Below are positions 8,069-15,925 of a stretch of DNA of 42,178 nucleotides, in pieces. A program made the translations under genes and the position numbers. The DNA is from Rhodopirellula sp. GTDB lineage: Bacteria > Planctomycetota > Planctomycetia > Pirellulales > Thermoguttaceae. A model generated the notes under the pieces. The model worked only from the letters and a program-made list of their open reading frames with translations, was not told the origin of the DNA and did not search any database. The stretch spans positions 98,899-141,076 of the forward strand of contig JAAYEH010000400.1 in NCBI GenBank assembly GCA_012728855.1, given 5' to 3'. The first letter of the stretch is position 1. Each line of letters begins with the position of its first letter.

Positions 8069-8563
8069 ATGAGTGCTACCTTTGAACCAAAGATTGTCGG
8101 TTTCCTCTGCAACTGGTGTTCATACCGGGCGGCGGACCTCGCCGGTTCGGCGCGTATCAAGTACGCGTCGAACGTCCGCATCATCCGCGTGATGTGCAGC
8201 GGACGAGTCGACCCCACGTTTGTCATGAAGGCCCTCTCGATGGGGGCCGACGGCGTGATGATCGCCGGTTGCCATCCCGGCGAATGCCACTACGTCGAAC
8301 AGAACTACAAGGCGATGCGCCGCTTCGCCATGGTCAAGCACACCCTGCGGCAGATGGGCGTCGAAGACGAGCGGGTCCATCTCGTATGGGCTTCGGCCGC
8401 CGAGGGCGTGCAACTCGCCGAGGCGATCGACAAGTTCGTCGACAACGTCCGGCGTCTCGGTCCCTTGAAGTGGCCCGAGAATTGGGCGGAAAACGGCGAA
8501 CGGCTGGAAGCCCTGGAGAAGATTGTCCACGAACACGAAGAGGCGATGGAGGTGCTGCGATGA
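8069..8563 (+). CDS. mvhD: F420-non-reducing hydrogenase iron-sulfur subunit D (MvhD)
   Basis: A 164-residue small iron-sulfur protein that links the MvhAG hydrogenase to HdrA. Conserved cysteines include C14 and C17 (FLCNWC), one in RVMCSGR near residue 43, and two in AGCHPGECHY near residues 68-74, the family pattern for one [2Fe-2S] cluster. GGGAGTCAAGG lies 8 bases before the ATG at 8069. The stop codon overlaps the ATG of mvhG (ATGA), so the two should be co-translated. In some bacteria mvhD is fused to hdrA or serves formate dehydrogenase; here the adjacent mvhG and mvhA show it serves a hydrogenase. Confidence 0.92.
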   Translation: MSATFEPKIVGFLCNWCSYRAADLAGSARIKYASNVRIIRVMCSGRVDPTFVMKALSMGADGVMIAGCHPGECHYVEQNYKAMRRFAMVKHTLRQMGVEDERVHLVWASAAEGVQLAEAIDKFVDNVRRLGPLKWPENWAENGERLEALEKIVHEHEEAMEVLR

Positions 8564-9597
8564 GCGAAACCACCCAACCCGCAACCGCGCCGAAAGGCAA
8601 GCTGGCCCTGTACTGGGCAGCGTCCTGCGGCGGCTGTGAAATCGCCGTCCTGGGGATCGACGACAAGATCCTCAAAGTGGCTGAGGCATTCGACATTGTC
8701 CTCTGGCCCTGCGCCACCGACGGCAAGGTCCGCGACGTCGAGAGGATGGCCGACGGGGAGATCGATGTCTGCCTGTTCAACGGCAGCATCCGCACCAGCG
8801 AGCAGGAATACATGGCGCAACTGCTGCGCCGCAAGTCGAAGGTGCTCGTGGCCTTCGGCTCGTGTGCCAGCGAAGGTTGCATCCCGGGCCTGGCCAACCT
8901 CAATACGAAGGAAGAGATCCTCGATACCTCCTACCGTGACACCGTGTCGACCGAGAACCCCAAGGGTATTCGGCCGCAGGTGGAGACGGAGGTGCCGGAG
9001 GGGACACTCCACCTGCCGCTCCTCTACGATACGGTGAAGACGCTCGGTCAGACCGTGCCGGTCGATTATTCTCTTCCCGGATGTCCACCCGAAGCCGATC
9101 GCATCTGGGACGCCATCACTGCGATCCTCACGGGCAATCTGCCCGCAGCGGGCTCGGTGATCGGCAGCAACACAACGGTCTGCGACACCTGTTCACGAAA
9201 GCGGTCAGAAAAGAAGATCAAGAAGTTCTACCGGACTTGGGAGATCATTCCCGACGAGGAGACGTGCCTGTTGGAGCAGGGCCTTCTCTGTTGCGGCATT
9301 GCCACCCGCGCCGGCTGCGGCGCCCTCTGCCCGCAGGTCAATTCGCCCTGCATCGGCTGCTACGGCGCTAACGACGGCGTAGCGGACTACGGGGCGCGGT
9401 TGATGAGCGCGCTGGCCTCGGTGATCGACTCGGACGATCCGGGGGAAATCGACCGCATCATCCAGGAGGGCATCCCGGATCCGGTGGGCAGCTTCTACCG
9501 GTTCAGCCTCGCCCAGAGCCTGTTGCGTCGTAACAAACTGGCCAAGAAAAACGGCAACGGCGCCGCGGCGGCCACCCCGGCCAAAGCGTCGTCGTGA
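8560..9597 (+). CDS. mvhG: [NiFe]-hydrogenase small subunit, Mvh type (MvhG)
   Basis: The 345-residue small subunit of a group 3c [NiFe]-hydrogenase, carrying the iron-sulfur relay from the active site to MvhD. The proximal cluster region starts with SCGGCE (C23, C26), with further ligands in FGSCASEGC and LPGCPPEADR. The C-terminal part has CDTCSRKR and a cysteine-rich segment ending in CIGCYG for the medial and distal clusters. There is no twin-arginine signal, as expected for a cytoplasmic group 3 enzyme. The start is the ATG overlapping the mvhD stop. The last 15 or so residues are an alanine/lysine-rich tail. mvhA begins 20 bases downstream. Confidence 0.92.
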   Translation: MSETTQPATAPKGKLALYWAASCGGCEIAVLGIDDKILKVAEAFDIVLWPCATDGKVRDVERMADGEIDVCLFNGSIRTSEQEYMAQLLRRKSKVLVAFGSCASEGCIPGLANLNTKEEILDTSYRDTVSTENPKGIRPQVETEVPEGTLHLPLLYDTVKTLGQTVPVDYSLPGCPPEADRIWDAITAILTGNLPAAGSVIGSNTTVCDTCSRKRSEKKIKKFYRTWEIIPDEETCLLEQGLLCCGIATRAGCGALCPQVNSPCIGCYGANDGVADYGARLMSALASVIDSDDPGEIDRIIQEGIPDPVGSFYRFSLAQSLLRRNKLAKKNGNGAAAATPAKASS

Positions 9598-9617
9598 GCA
9601 GGAGGAGCATAAGAACG

Positions 9618-11099
9618 ATGAGTACAGCGACCAAACCGAAACGCATCTCGATCGATCCGATCACGCGGCTGGAAGGCCACGGCAAGATCGACATCTTCCT
9701 CAATGAGGAAGGCGACGTAGCCAACGCCTATCTCCAAATCCCGGAGCTGCGTGGATTCGAGCGATTCTGCGTGGGCCGGCCCGCCGAGGACATGCCGAAT
9801 CTCACCGCACGCATCTGCGGCGTCTGCCCGGAAGCGCACCACATGGCGGCTACCAAGGCGTTGGACGGCGTGTTCCACGTCGATCCGCCGCCGACGGCCA
9901 AGAAGCTCCGCGAGCTGTTCTACAGCATCTTCTTCGCCACGGACCATACGACCCACTTCTACGCCCTTGGCGGGCCGGACTTTGTCGTCGGTCCCGAGGC
10001 CCCGCCGGCCGAGCGGAACATCCTCGGCGTGGTCGCCAAGGTCGGCATGGACATCGCCGGCAAGGTGCTCAAGATGCGCCGCGACGGCCACCACCTGATC
10101 AAGACGATCGGCGGCCGGCCGGTGCATCCCAACTGGGGCCTGCCCGGCGGCGTCAGCCGCGGCATCACCGAAGAGCAGCGCAAGGAGATCGAGGAACTCG
10201 GCCGCCACGCGATCGAGTTCGCCAAGTTCTCTCTGCAACTCTTCGGCGACGTGGTCCTGAAAAACTCGGACTATGTCAACCTGATCACCGGCGGCATCTA
10301 TACCCATAAGACCTACAACATGGGCATGGTCGATGCCAACAACAAGTCGAATTTCTACGAAGGCAAGATCCGCGTCACCGGGCCGGACGGCAAAGAACAT
10401 GCCAAGTACGACGCCAAGGATTACCAGCAGTACGTCGCCGAGCGCGTCGAACCCTGGTCGTATCTGAAGTTCCCGTACTTGAAGAAGGTCGGTTGGAAGG
10501 GATTCGTCGACGGCCCGGATTCCGGCGTTTACAAGGCGACACCGTTGTCGCGCATCAACGCCGCCGACGGCATGGCCACGCCGCTGGCCCAGAAAGAGTA
10601 CGAACGATTCTTCGAAACCCTGGGCGGCAAGCCGGTCCACCACACGCTGGCCACCCACTGGGCTCGCCTGATCGAGCTGCTCTACGCGGCGGAGCGTTGG
10701 GTCGAATTGGCCACCGACCCGGAAATCACCGGCAAGGAATACCGGGTGTTGCCGACGGAAACGCCCACCGAGGGCGTCGGTTGCGTGGAGGCCCCGCGGG
10801 GTACGCTCACGCACCACTACACCACCGACGAGCGCGGCATCCTCACCAAGGTAAACCTCGTCGTCGGCACGACCAACAACAACGCCCCGATCTGCATGTC
10901 GGTGAAGCAAGCCGCACAAGGCTTGATCAAGAAGGGCGAAGTTCGCGAAGGTCTTCTGAACAAAGTGGAAATGGCTTTTCGTGCCTACGACCCCTGTTTC
11001 GGCTGCGCGACGCACAACCTCCCCGGCCAGATGCCGCTGGAGGTGACGATTCGCGACCCGCAGGGCGAAGTGGTGAAGAAGCTTTCTCAGTACGTCTGA
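9618..11099 (+). CDS. mvhA: [NiFe]-hydrogenase large subunit, Mvh type (MvhA)
   Basis: The 493-residue catalytic subunit that cleaves H2 at a NiFe(CN)2CO centre. All four nickel ligands are present: C67 and C70 in RICGVC, and C460 and C463 in DPCFGCATH. After H466, 27 residues remain, the C-terminal extension that a dedicated endopeptidase removes during maturation. That protease and the hyp genes are not in this window. GGAGGAG at 9601-9607 favours the ATG at 9618 over a GTG at 9594 that overlaps mvhG. It is the last gene of the operon and is followed by a strong intrinsic terminator. Together with MvhGD and HdrABC it should form a cytoplasmic H2-oxidising bifurcating complex, or one running in reverse to evolve H2. 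Confidence 0.94.
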   Translation: MSTATKPKRISIDPITRLEGHGKIDIFLNEEGDVANAYLQIPELRGFERFCVGRPAEDMPNLTARICGVCPEAHHMAATKALDGVFHVDPPPTAKKLRELFYSIFFATDHTTHFYALGGPDFVVGPEAPPAERNILGVVAKVGMDIAGKVLKMRRDGHHLIKTIGGRPVHPNWGLPGGVSRGITEEQRKEIEELGRHAIEFAKFSLQLFGDVVLKNSDYVNLITGGIYTHKTYNMGMVDANNKSNFYEGKIRVTGPDGKEHAKYDAKDYQQYVAERVEPWSYLKFPYLKKVGWKGFVDGPDSGVYKATPLSRINAADGMATPLAQKEYERFFETLGGKPVHHTLATHWARLIELLYAAERWVELATDPEITGKEYRVLPTETPTEGVGCVEAPRGTLTHHYTTDERGILTKVNLVVGTTNNNAPICMSVKQAAQGLIKKGEVREGLLNKVEMAFRAYDPCFGCATHNLPGQMPLEVTIRDPQGEVVKKLSQYV

Positions 11100-11148
11100 G
11101 AAGGGGCGATCAGAAAACCGTTTTCACGCGGATCTGCGAAATATCCAG

Positions 11149-11184
11149 GGGCGGCAGGAGGTTAGGCTTCCTGCCGCCCTTTTT
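11149..11184 (+). terminator. Intrinsic terminator of the hdr-mvh operon
   Basis: GGGCGGCAGGA (11149-11159) pairs exactly with TCCTGCCGCCC (11169-11179) around a nine-base loop, followed by TTTTT. It lies 50 bases after the mvhA stop. Confidence 0.88.
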
Positions 11185-11279
11185 CATGCGGGGTAGGCTG
11201 GCGTCGCCTCCGCTCGACACGGTACAATGAAAAATGTTGCGTCCCCGATACAGCAGTATCCAACTCGGTAGCCGCAGTC

Positions 11280-11939
11280 ATGGCTCAGACCACTGAATTC
11301 GTTGCCAACCCGTGGACTGCCGTCGATCTGGCCAACCGGTTCGGGCCGATTCCATTGAATCGCGTTCGCTTCGACCCGCCGCCCGGCAAGGCCACGGAGC
11401 GGGATCTTTTGGCGATCTGCGAGCGCGAAGAGCGGCTTTACGAACTCGTGGACGGCGTGTTGTTGGAGAAGGTAATGGGATGGAACGAGTCGTGCTTGGC
11501 TGTCGTCCTGATCGAGTTTCTTCAGCGCCACGTCCGCACCAACGGCCTGGGCGTTGTGGCAGGGCCTGATGGCCTGATCCGCCTTGTTCCCGGCCTGATT
11601 CGCATTCCCGACATTTCATTCATTTCCTGGCAACGGCTGCCCGGGGGCGAGCGACCACGCGTTCGTGTTGCCTCTTGGGCGCCCGATCTGGCCGTGGAAT
11701 TCCTTAGCGAAGGGAGCACGGCCGAGGAAATGGATCGCAAGCTTCACGACTACTTTGAGGCGGGGGTGCGGCTGGTCTGGTACATCGACCCGGCGGAAGA
11801 GTCCGTGCGCGTCTACCATTCACCGCAGCAGTGTACCCGCCTCGGTAGGGATGCAATGCTCGACGGTGGCGATGTGCTTCCCGGCTTTCGCCTCTCGCTC
11901 GAACAACTCTTCACACTGCCCACGCGGCCGTCTGCTTAA
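11280..11939 (+). CDS. Uma2 family (DUF820) PD-(D/E)xK endonuclease-like protein
   Basis: A 219-residue protein of the Uma2 family, restriction-endonuclease-like proteins abundant in cyanobacteria and planctomycetes. Visible landmarks are YELVDGVLLEKVMG (54-67), RIPDISF with D111, APDLAVEFLSEGST with D136 and E140, and the following MDRKLHDYFEAGV helix with K154, then VWYIDP. The putative catalytic D/E residues are all present. The cellular role is not established; transposon-related or nucleic-acid-cleaving functions have been suggested. It starts at an ATG at 11280, 95 bases after the operon terminator, and ends directly at a palindromic element that fills the gap to the convergent sulfatase gene. 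Confidence 0.85.
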   Translation: MAQTTEFVANPWTAVDLANRFGPIPLNRVRFDPPPGKATERDLLAICEREERLYELVDGVLLEKVMGWNESCLAVVLIEFLQRHVRTNGLGVVAGPDGLIRLVPGLIRIPDISFISWQRLPGGERPRVRVASWAPDLAVEFLSEGSTAEEMDRKLHDYFEAGVRLVWYIDPAEESVRVYHSPQQCTRLGRDAMLDGGDVLPGFRLSLEQLFTLPTRPSA

Positions 11940-12038
11940 GAGCCTATCCCAAAACCGTCGGGGACTGGCTCATTTTGCTGAGTCTTCGGAGCAAAATGTG
12001 CCTGTCCCCTTCTCCTCGCGAGGTTTTGGGATAGGCTC
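11940..12038. repeat. REP-like palindrome filling a convergent gap
   Basis: Outer arms GAGCCTATCCCAAAACC (11940-11956) and 12022-12038 are exact reverse complements. Inner arms 11960-11979 and 11990-12009 pair at 18 of 20 positions; both mismatches fall in the core GGGGACTGGCTC versus GGGGACAGGCAC. The left arm begins one base after the Uma2 stop. A related element is at 14933-15019. It may act as a bidirectional terminator between convergent genes. Confidence 0.75.
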
Positions 12039-12055
12039 CAAGTGACGTACATTGG

Positions 12056-13813
12056 CTAACGGTCATCTCGCAGCACTTCCACCTGGTAAACGCCGCGCCG
12101 CTTTCCTTGGCGGCAAAGGGCCGCCTCGAGTTCGGCATCGCCGGCTGTCAGTTCCACATCCTCGAATGTGTACGCCGTCGAACCACCTGGCACGTCAGCC
12201 ACTTTGGTGTTGCCGCGGATCGTCAGTTCAGCCGTCTCCGCGGTATCGGCAGCCTCAGACACGAGCCGAATATCGTACTTCCCGGCCGTGGCCACGCGCA
12301 GCTTCCAATGGCCGATCGAATCGCGGGCCCAAGTCCCCCCACGCCAGTCCTGGCGGGTCAACACGGTGGGATTCTCGTGCGGTGTGCCGACCGGGATCCG
12401 CGGCGGCGCGTAGTTGTCGGGCCGCGTGCTGGAAACGTTGTCGAACCAGGCGTCGTACGCCGCCTTCAGACGGGCCGCAATTTGGGGCTCATCGTCGATC
12501 AAGTTGCGGGTTTCGCCCGCGTCGTCGACGACGTTGTACAACTCGAATTTCGGCTCGCCCACGAGCGTCTCGCGTCCGAAGCCGCTGGCGTTGAGGAGTT
12601 TCCACGGCCCTTGCCGGACCATGAAGTGATGATAGCGCATCGGTTCGTCGCCACGGTGCGATTGGATCACGATCGGCCGCTCCGGCCATGTTGCGCCGCT
12701 GTCCAGCAGCAGCGGCAAAAAGCTGCGGCCGTCCAGTTTTGGACCGTCCGGCGGCCGGACGCCGCAGGCGTCGAGAAGCGTCGGCATCACATCGATATGC
12801 GCGACTGCCTCGTCGCGAGACATTTCCGGCGTGAGCTTCGCGGGCCAACGGATCCAGAGCGGCGAGCGAATTCCCCCCTCATGAACGTCGGACTTGCTGC
12901 CGCGAAACGGCCCCACGTAGCGGCGGCCGGCGGGGCCGTTGTCGACGAGATACAGCACGATCGTATTCTCGGCAAGGCCCAGGGCGTCGAGTTTCGCCAG
13001 CAGACGCCCCACATTGCGGTCGATGTTCGTGATCATCGCCGCGATCCGCGCCAGCCGATCGACCTGTTCCGCCTGCCGCTTCTCGGGCAATCGGCCAATG
13101 AGCAATTCCGCCAGTTGATCCGTTTTGGTCATGTAGTGACGGCGGAGATCCTCGGGCACGTCGTGAAAAGGATCGTGCGGGGCGTTGGTGGGCAGGTAGA
13201 CGAAGAAGCTACGCTGATTCCGCCGCGCCTGCTCGATGAACTCGATCGCGGCGTCGAAGTAGACGTCGGTGCAATAGCCCTTGGTCCGGACTTTTTCGCC
13301 GTTGCGAAAGAGGATCGGATCCGTATAGCGATTCTGGTTTTCCAACGGTTCGGAGGGCTGCGCAAGTCCGCCGCCGCGATGCACCAGCGCCTGCTCGAAT
13401 CCCTGGTCGATCGGACGCATCGGGTAGCAGTCGCCCAGGTGCCACTTGCCGAAAATCCCGGTGGCATAGCCGGCGCCGTGGAGCACCTCGGCGATGGTCA
13501 CCTCTTCGGGGTCCATCATCGAGCGGCCGAGATACGTATCGATGACGCGTGTGCGGTAATTATAGCGGCCCGTCATCAGGTTGGCTCGCGTCGGCGAGCA
13601 GACCGGGCTCACGTAAAACGTCCGCATGGAGACGCTCTCGCGTGCCATCCGATCGATATGGGGCGTTTCAATGACGGGGTTGCCCGTGGCGCCGAAATCC
13701 CCGTAGCCCTGATCGTCGCTCATCATCAAGACGATGTTCGGCCGCTCGGCGGCGAGGGAGCCGCCGACTAGTCCGGCGGAGAGAAGCAGCGTCAGACAAA
13801 TGAATCGTTTCAT
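12056..13813 (-). CDS. Secreted type I sulfatase
   Basis: A 585-residue exported sulfatase. Residues 1-21 form a signal peptide (MKRFICLTLLLSAGLVGGS then AAE). The core begins RPNIVLMMSDDQGYGD with metal ligands D33 and D34. The formylglycine motif is C72-S-P-T-R, the cysteine type that needs a maturation enzyme (FGE or anSME), not seen here. GKWHLGD follows near residue 120. The alpha/beta core ends at about 460, and the rest is a beta-rich C-terminal domain. Substrates of planctomycete sulfatases are mostly sulfated polysaccharides; specificity cannot be read here. It is the last gene of a minus-strand group after aguA, 50 bases downstream of it, and is convergent with the Uma2 gene. Confidence 0.92.
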   Translation of the reverse strand: MKRFICLTLLLSAGLVGGSLAAERPNIVLMMSDDQGYGDFGATGNPVIETPHIDRMARESVSMRTFYVSPVCSPTRANLMTGRYNYRTRVIDTYLGRSMMDPEEVTIAEVLHGAGYATGIFGKWHLGDCYPMRPIDQGFEQALVHRGGGLAQPSEPLENQNRYTDPILFRNGEKVRTKGYCTDVYFDAAIEFIEQARRNQRSFFVYLPTNAPHDPFHDVPEDLRRHYMTKTDQLAELLIGRLPEKRQAEQVDRLARIAAMITNIDRNVGRLLAKLDALGLAENTIVLYLVDNGPAGRRYVGPFRGSKSDVHEGGIRSPLWIRWPAKLTPEMSRDEAVAHIDVMPTLLDACGVRPPDGPKLDGRSFLPLLLDSGATWPERPIVIQSHRGDEPMRYHHFMVRQGPWKLLNASGFGRETLVGEPKFELYNVVDDAGETRNLIDDEPQIAARLKAAYDAWFDNVSSTRPDNYAPPRIPVGTPHENPTVLTRQDWRGGTWARDSIGHWKLRVATAGKYDIRLVSEAADTAETAELTIRGNTKVADVPGGSTAYTFEDVELTAGDAELEAALCRQGKRRGVYQVEVLRDDR

Positions 13814-13863
13814 GATGATTCTTTCACGAGCGGGTTATACCAATTGGCACTTGACAAGAGACG

Positions 13864-14889
13864 CTATGCCGGTTCCTGCTGCGTGGCGCAGTGATAGGCG
13901 CCCAGCCCCCAAACCAGATCGACCGCATTGAGCCCACGGATCTCGCGATCCGGAAACAACTCGCTAAGGATGCGAACGGCTCGATGGTCCGCCGGATCGC
14001 CGTACTGCGGCACGACCACCAATCCGTTGGCGATGTAGAAGTTGGCGTAGCTGGCCGGTAGTCGCTGCTCTTGGTAATACATCGGCTGCGGCATCGGCAG
14101 CGGAACCACATCGAGGGGCCGGCCGTCGTGATCGGTTGTTTCCCGAAGCCGTCCGAAATTGGCCTGAAGCGAATCGAAGTTGGCGTCGTCCGGGTTTTCC
14201 TCCCAGGCCGCGACCACCGTGCGGGGGCCGACGAATCGAGCCGACTGGTCGACGTGCCCGTCGGTGTCGTCACCGGCGATATCCGCCCGCAGCCAGACGA
14301 TCTTCGACGCGCCGAGGTACTCCGCCAGGTACCACTCGACCTGGCTGCGCGTCAGGTTGGGATTGCGATTTGGATCCAGCAGGCACTGCTCGGCGGCCAG
14401 CACGGTGCCCTGGCCGTTGACGTCGATCGCGCCCCCTTCAAAGACGACTTGCGGCTCGAATTCCAGCCGCCCCTGGAGCTTTGCAATCTGCTTGGGAACG
14501 AGATTGTCCAGATCGAAAGGCGGATACTTCCCGCCCCAGGCGTTATAGGTCCAGTTGACCAGCGCCGGCGGCGCATCGGGCCGGCCGACGAGGAAGGTCG
14601 GCCCATGATCGCGGATCCAGACGTCGTTGGTCGGGATGTCGTGGATGGTGATGTTGGGCACGTCGCCGACCATGCTTTCCGCCTGCCGCAACACCTCTTC
14701 GCCGCCTGCCAGGATATGGACCGGTTCCACGGCGGCGATCGTCCGCGCCATCTCCTCCCAGACCGCTGGGATTGGCTCGAACTTGCCGGGCCAGGTATCG
14801 CGGTTGCGGGGCCAAGAGAGCCAGGTTGCCGCGTGCGGCTCCCATTCGGCCGGCATGCGGTAGCCGAGTCGTGCGGGTGTTTGCTGCAT
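13864..14889 (-). CDS. aguA: Agmatine deiminase
   Basis: A 341-residue enzyme that hydrolyses agmatine to N-carbamoylputrescine and ammonia in the cytoplasm. The family's opening RMPAEWEPHAATWLSWP (11-27) is clear, as are TNDVWIRDHGPTF near residue 86, FEGGAIDVNGQG near 150, and HVDQSARF near 213. The nucleophile C334 lies in WGLGAYHCATQQ at the C-terminus. All catalytic positions of the guanidine-modifying fold appear present. The partner enzyme aguB lies just upstream on the same strand, separated by a palindromic repeat element. Arginine decarboxylase, which would supply agmatine, is not in the window. Confidence 0.92.
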   Translation of the reverse strand: MQQTPARLGYRMPAEWEPHAATWLSWPRNRDTWPGKFEPIPAVWEEMARTIAAVEPVHILAGGEEVLRQAESMVGDVPNITIHDIPTNDVWIRDHGPTFLVGRPDAPPALVNWTYNAWGGKYPPFDLDNLVPKQIAKLQGRLEFEPQVVFEGGAIDVNGQGTVLAAEQCLLDPNRNPNLTRSQVEWYLAEYLGASKIVWLRADIAGDDTDGHVDQSARFVGPRTVVAAWEENPDDANFDSLQANFGRLRETTDHDGRPLDVVPLPMPQPMYYQEQRLPASYANFYIANGLVVVPQYGDPADHRAVRILSELFPDREIRGLNAVDLVWGLGAYHCATQQEPA

Positions 14890-14932
14890 CGTTCGCCAAG
14901 GCCCTCAGTCGGTAACGTTTTAAGGGGCGCCC

Positions 14933-15019
14933 GTTGAAAAGGGGACAGGCACCGAGCGGCAGTCGTCTTCTCAACAATTCCGGCGCAAAATCACGCTCGG
15001 AGCCAGTCCCCTTTTCAAC
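14933..15019. repeat. REP-like palindrome between aguB and aguA
   Basis: Twenty-six-base arms at 14933-14958 and 14994-15019 pair except at two positions. The mismatches sit in the core GGGGACAGGCAC versus GGGGACTGGCTC, the same two positions mismatched in the element at 11940-12038 but in inverted orientation. The outer stem sequence (GTTGAAAA) is unrelated to the other copy. Confidence 0.75.
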
Positions 15020-15040
15020 TCGGTTCACAGTTTCAGCTGC

Positions 15041-15925
15041 TCAGTCTCTTAGATAACGTTTGGTCAAGTCGCCGTAAGCGTCGATGCGCCGATCCCGAAG
15101 AAACGGCCAGTGCGTCCGCACCACGTCGATCCGGCTCAAATCGCACTCGACCAGCAGCGTCTCTTCATGGTCGTGGCTGGCGCGGGCCAGCACGTTGCCG
15201 TTCGGATCGCTCACGAACGACGCTCCCCAGAACTCCAATCCGCCCTCTCGGCCCGTCCGATTGGCCGCGGCCACAAAGACCCCGTTGGCGATGGCGTGGC
15301 TCCGCATCATCGTCTCCCAGGCCGAATGCTGGGCGGCGCCGTACTCGTCTTTCTCGTCCGGCAACCAGCCGATGGCGGTCGGGTAAAACAGGATCTGGGC
15401 GCCGGTCATGGCGGTCAGCCTGGCGGCTTCCGGAAACCACTGGTCCCAGCAAACGCAGACGCCCAGGCGACCGTATCGCGTCGGAAAGCTGCAGAATCCC
15501 GTATCGCCCGGAGTGAAGTAGAACTTCTCGTAGTAGAGCGGATCGTCCGGGATGTGCATTTTGCGGTAGCGGCCGGCGATGCGGCCGTCGGCGTCGTAGA
15601 CGACCGCCGTATTGTGATAGAGCCCCGCGTCGCGCCGCTCGAAGAGCGAGCCGATCACGACAACCTGGCAGCGCCGCGCGGCCTCGGCCAACGCATTGCT
15701 CGTGGGGCCGGGAATCGGCTCCGCTTCATCGAACTGCCGGTGGTCCTCGCTCTGGCAGGGATACAAGCCGTGGAAGAGTTCCGACAGGCAGATGATGTGC
15801 GCGCCAGCCGCCGCCGCCTCGTCGATGCGGGCAACCGCTCGTTCGACGTTGGACTGCTTCGATTGGCTGGCGCGCGGCTGCACTACCGCGAGCGTGACTT
15901 TGCCGGGTGAGTCGGACATGGTCAT
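15041..15925 (-). CDS. aguB: N-carbamoylputrescine amidase
   Basis: A 294-residue nitrilase-superfamily amidase that converts N-carbamoylputrescine to putrescine, CO2 and ammonia, the step after agmatine deiminase. The catalytic triad is visible: E49 in LSELFH, K122 in YRKMHIPD and C159 in VCVCWDQWFPE. The YYEKFYFTPGD and WPFLRDRRIDAY segments are characteristic of this branch of the family. Translation probably starts at 15925, where the ATG directly follows the TAG of the upstream cytochrome gene; a second ATG at 15919 is possible. It pairs functionally with aguA downstream. Confidence 0.92.
   Translation of the reverse strand: MTMSDSPGKVTLAVVQPRASQSKQSNVERAVARIDEAAAAGAHIICLSELFHGLYPCQSEDHRQFDEAEPIPGPTSNALAEAARRCQVVVIGSLFERRDAGLYHNTAVVYDADGRIAGRYRKMHIPDDPLYYEKFYFTPGDTGFCSFPTRYGRLGVCVCWDQWFPEAARLTAMTGAQILFYPTAIGWLPDEKDEYGAAQHSAWETMMRSHAIANGVFVAAANRTGREGGLEFWGASFVSDPNGNVLARASHDHEETLLVECDLSRIDVVRTHWPFLRDRRIDAYGDLTKRYLRD

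Noticed and set aside
9495..11015. 506-codon open frame on the minus strand opposite mvhA
   Set aside because: It is the GC-rich shadow of a clear hydrogenase large-subunit gene, with no family motif of its own.
12107..13771. 554-codon open frame on the plus strand opposite the sulfatase
   Set aside because: The minus strand has an unmistakable sulfatase with signal peptide and CSPTR motif; the plus frame is its shadow.
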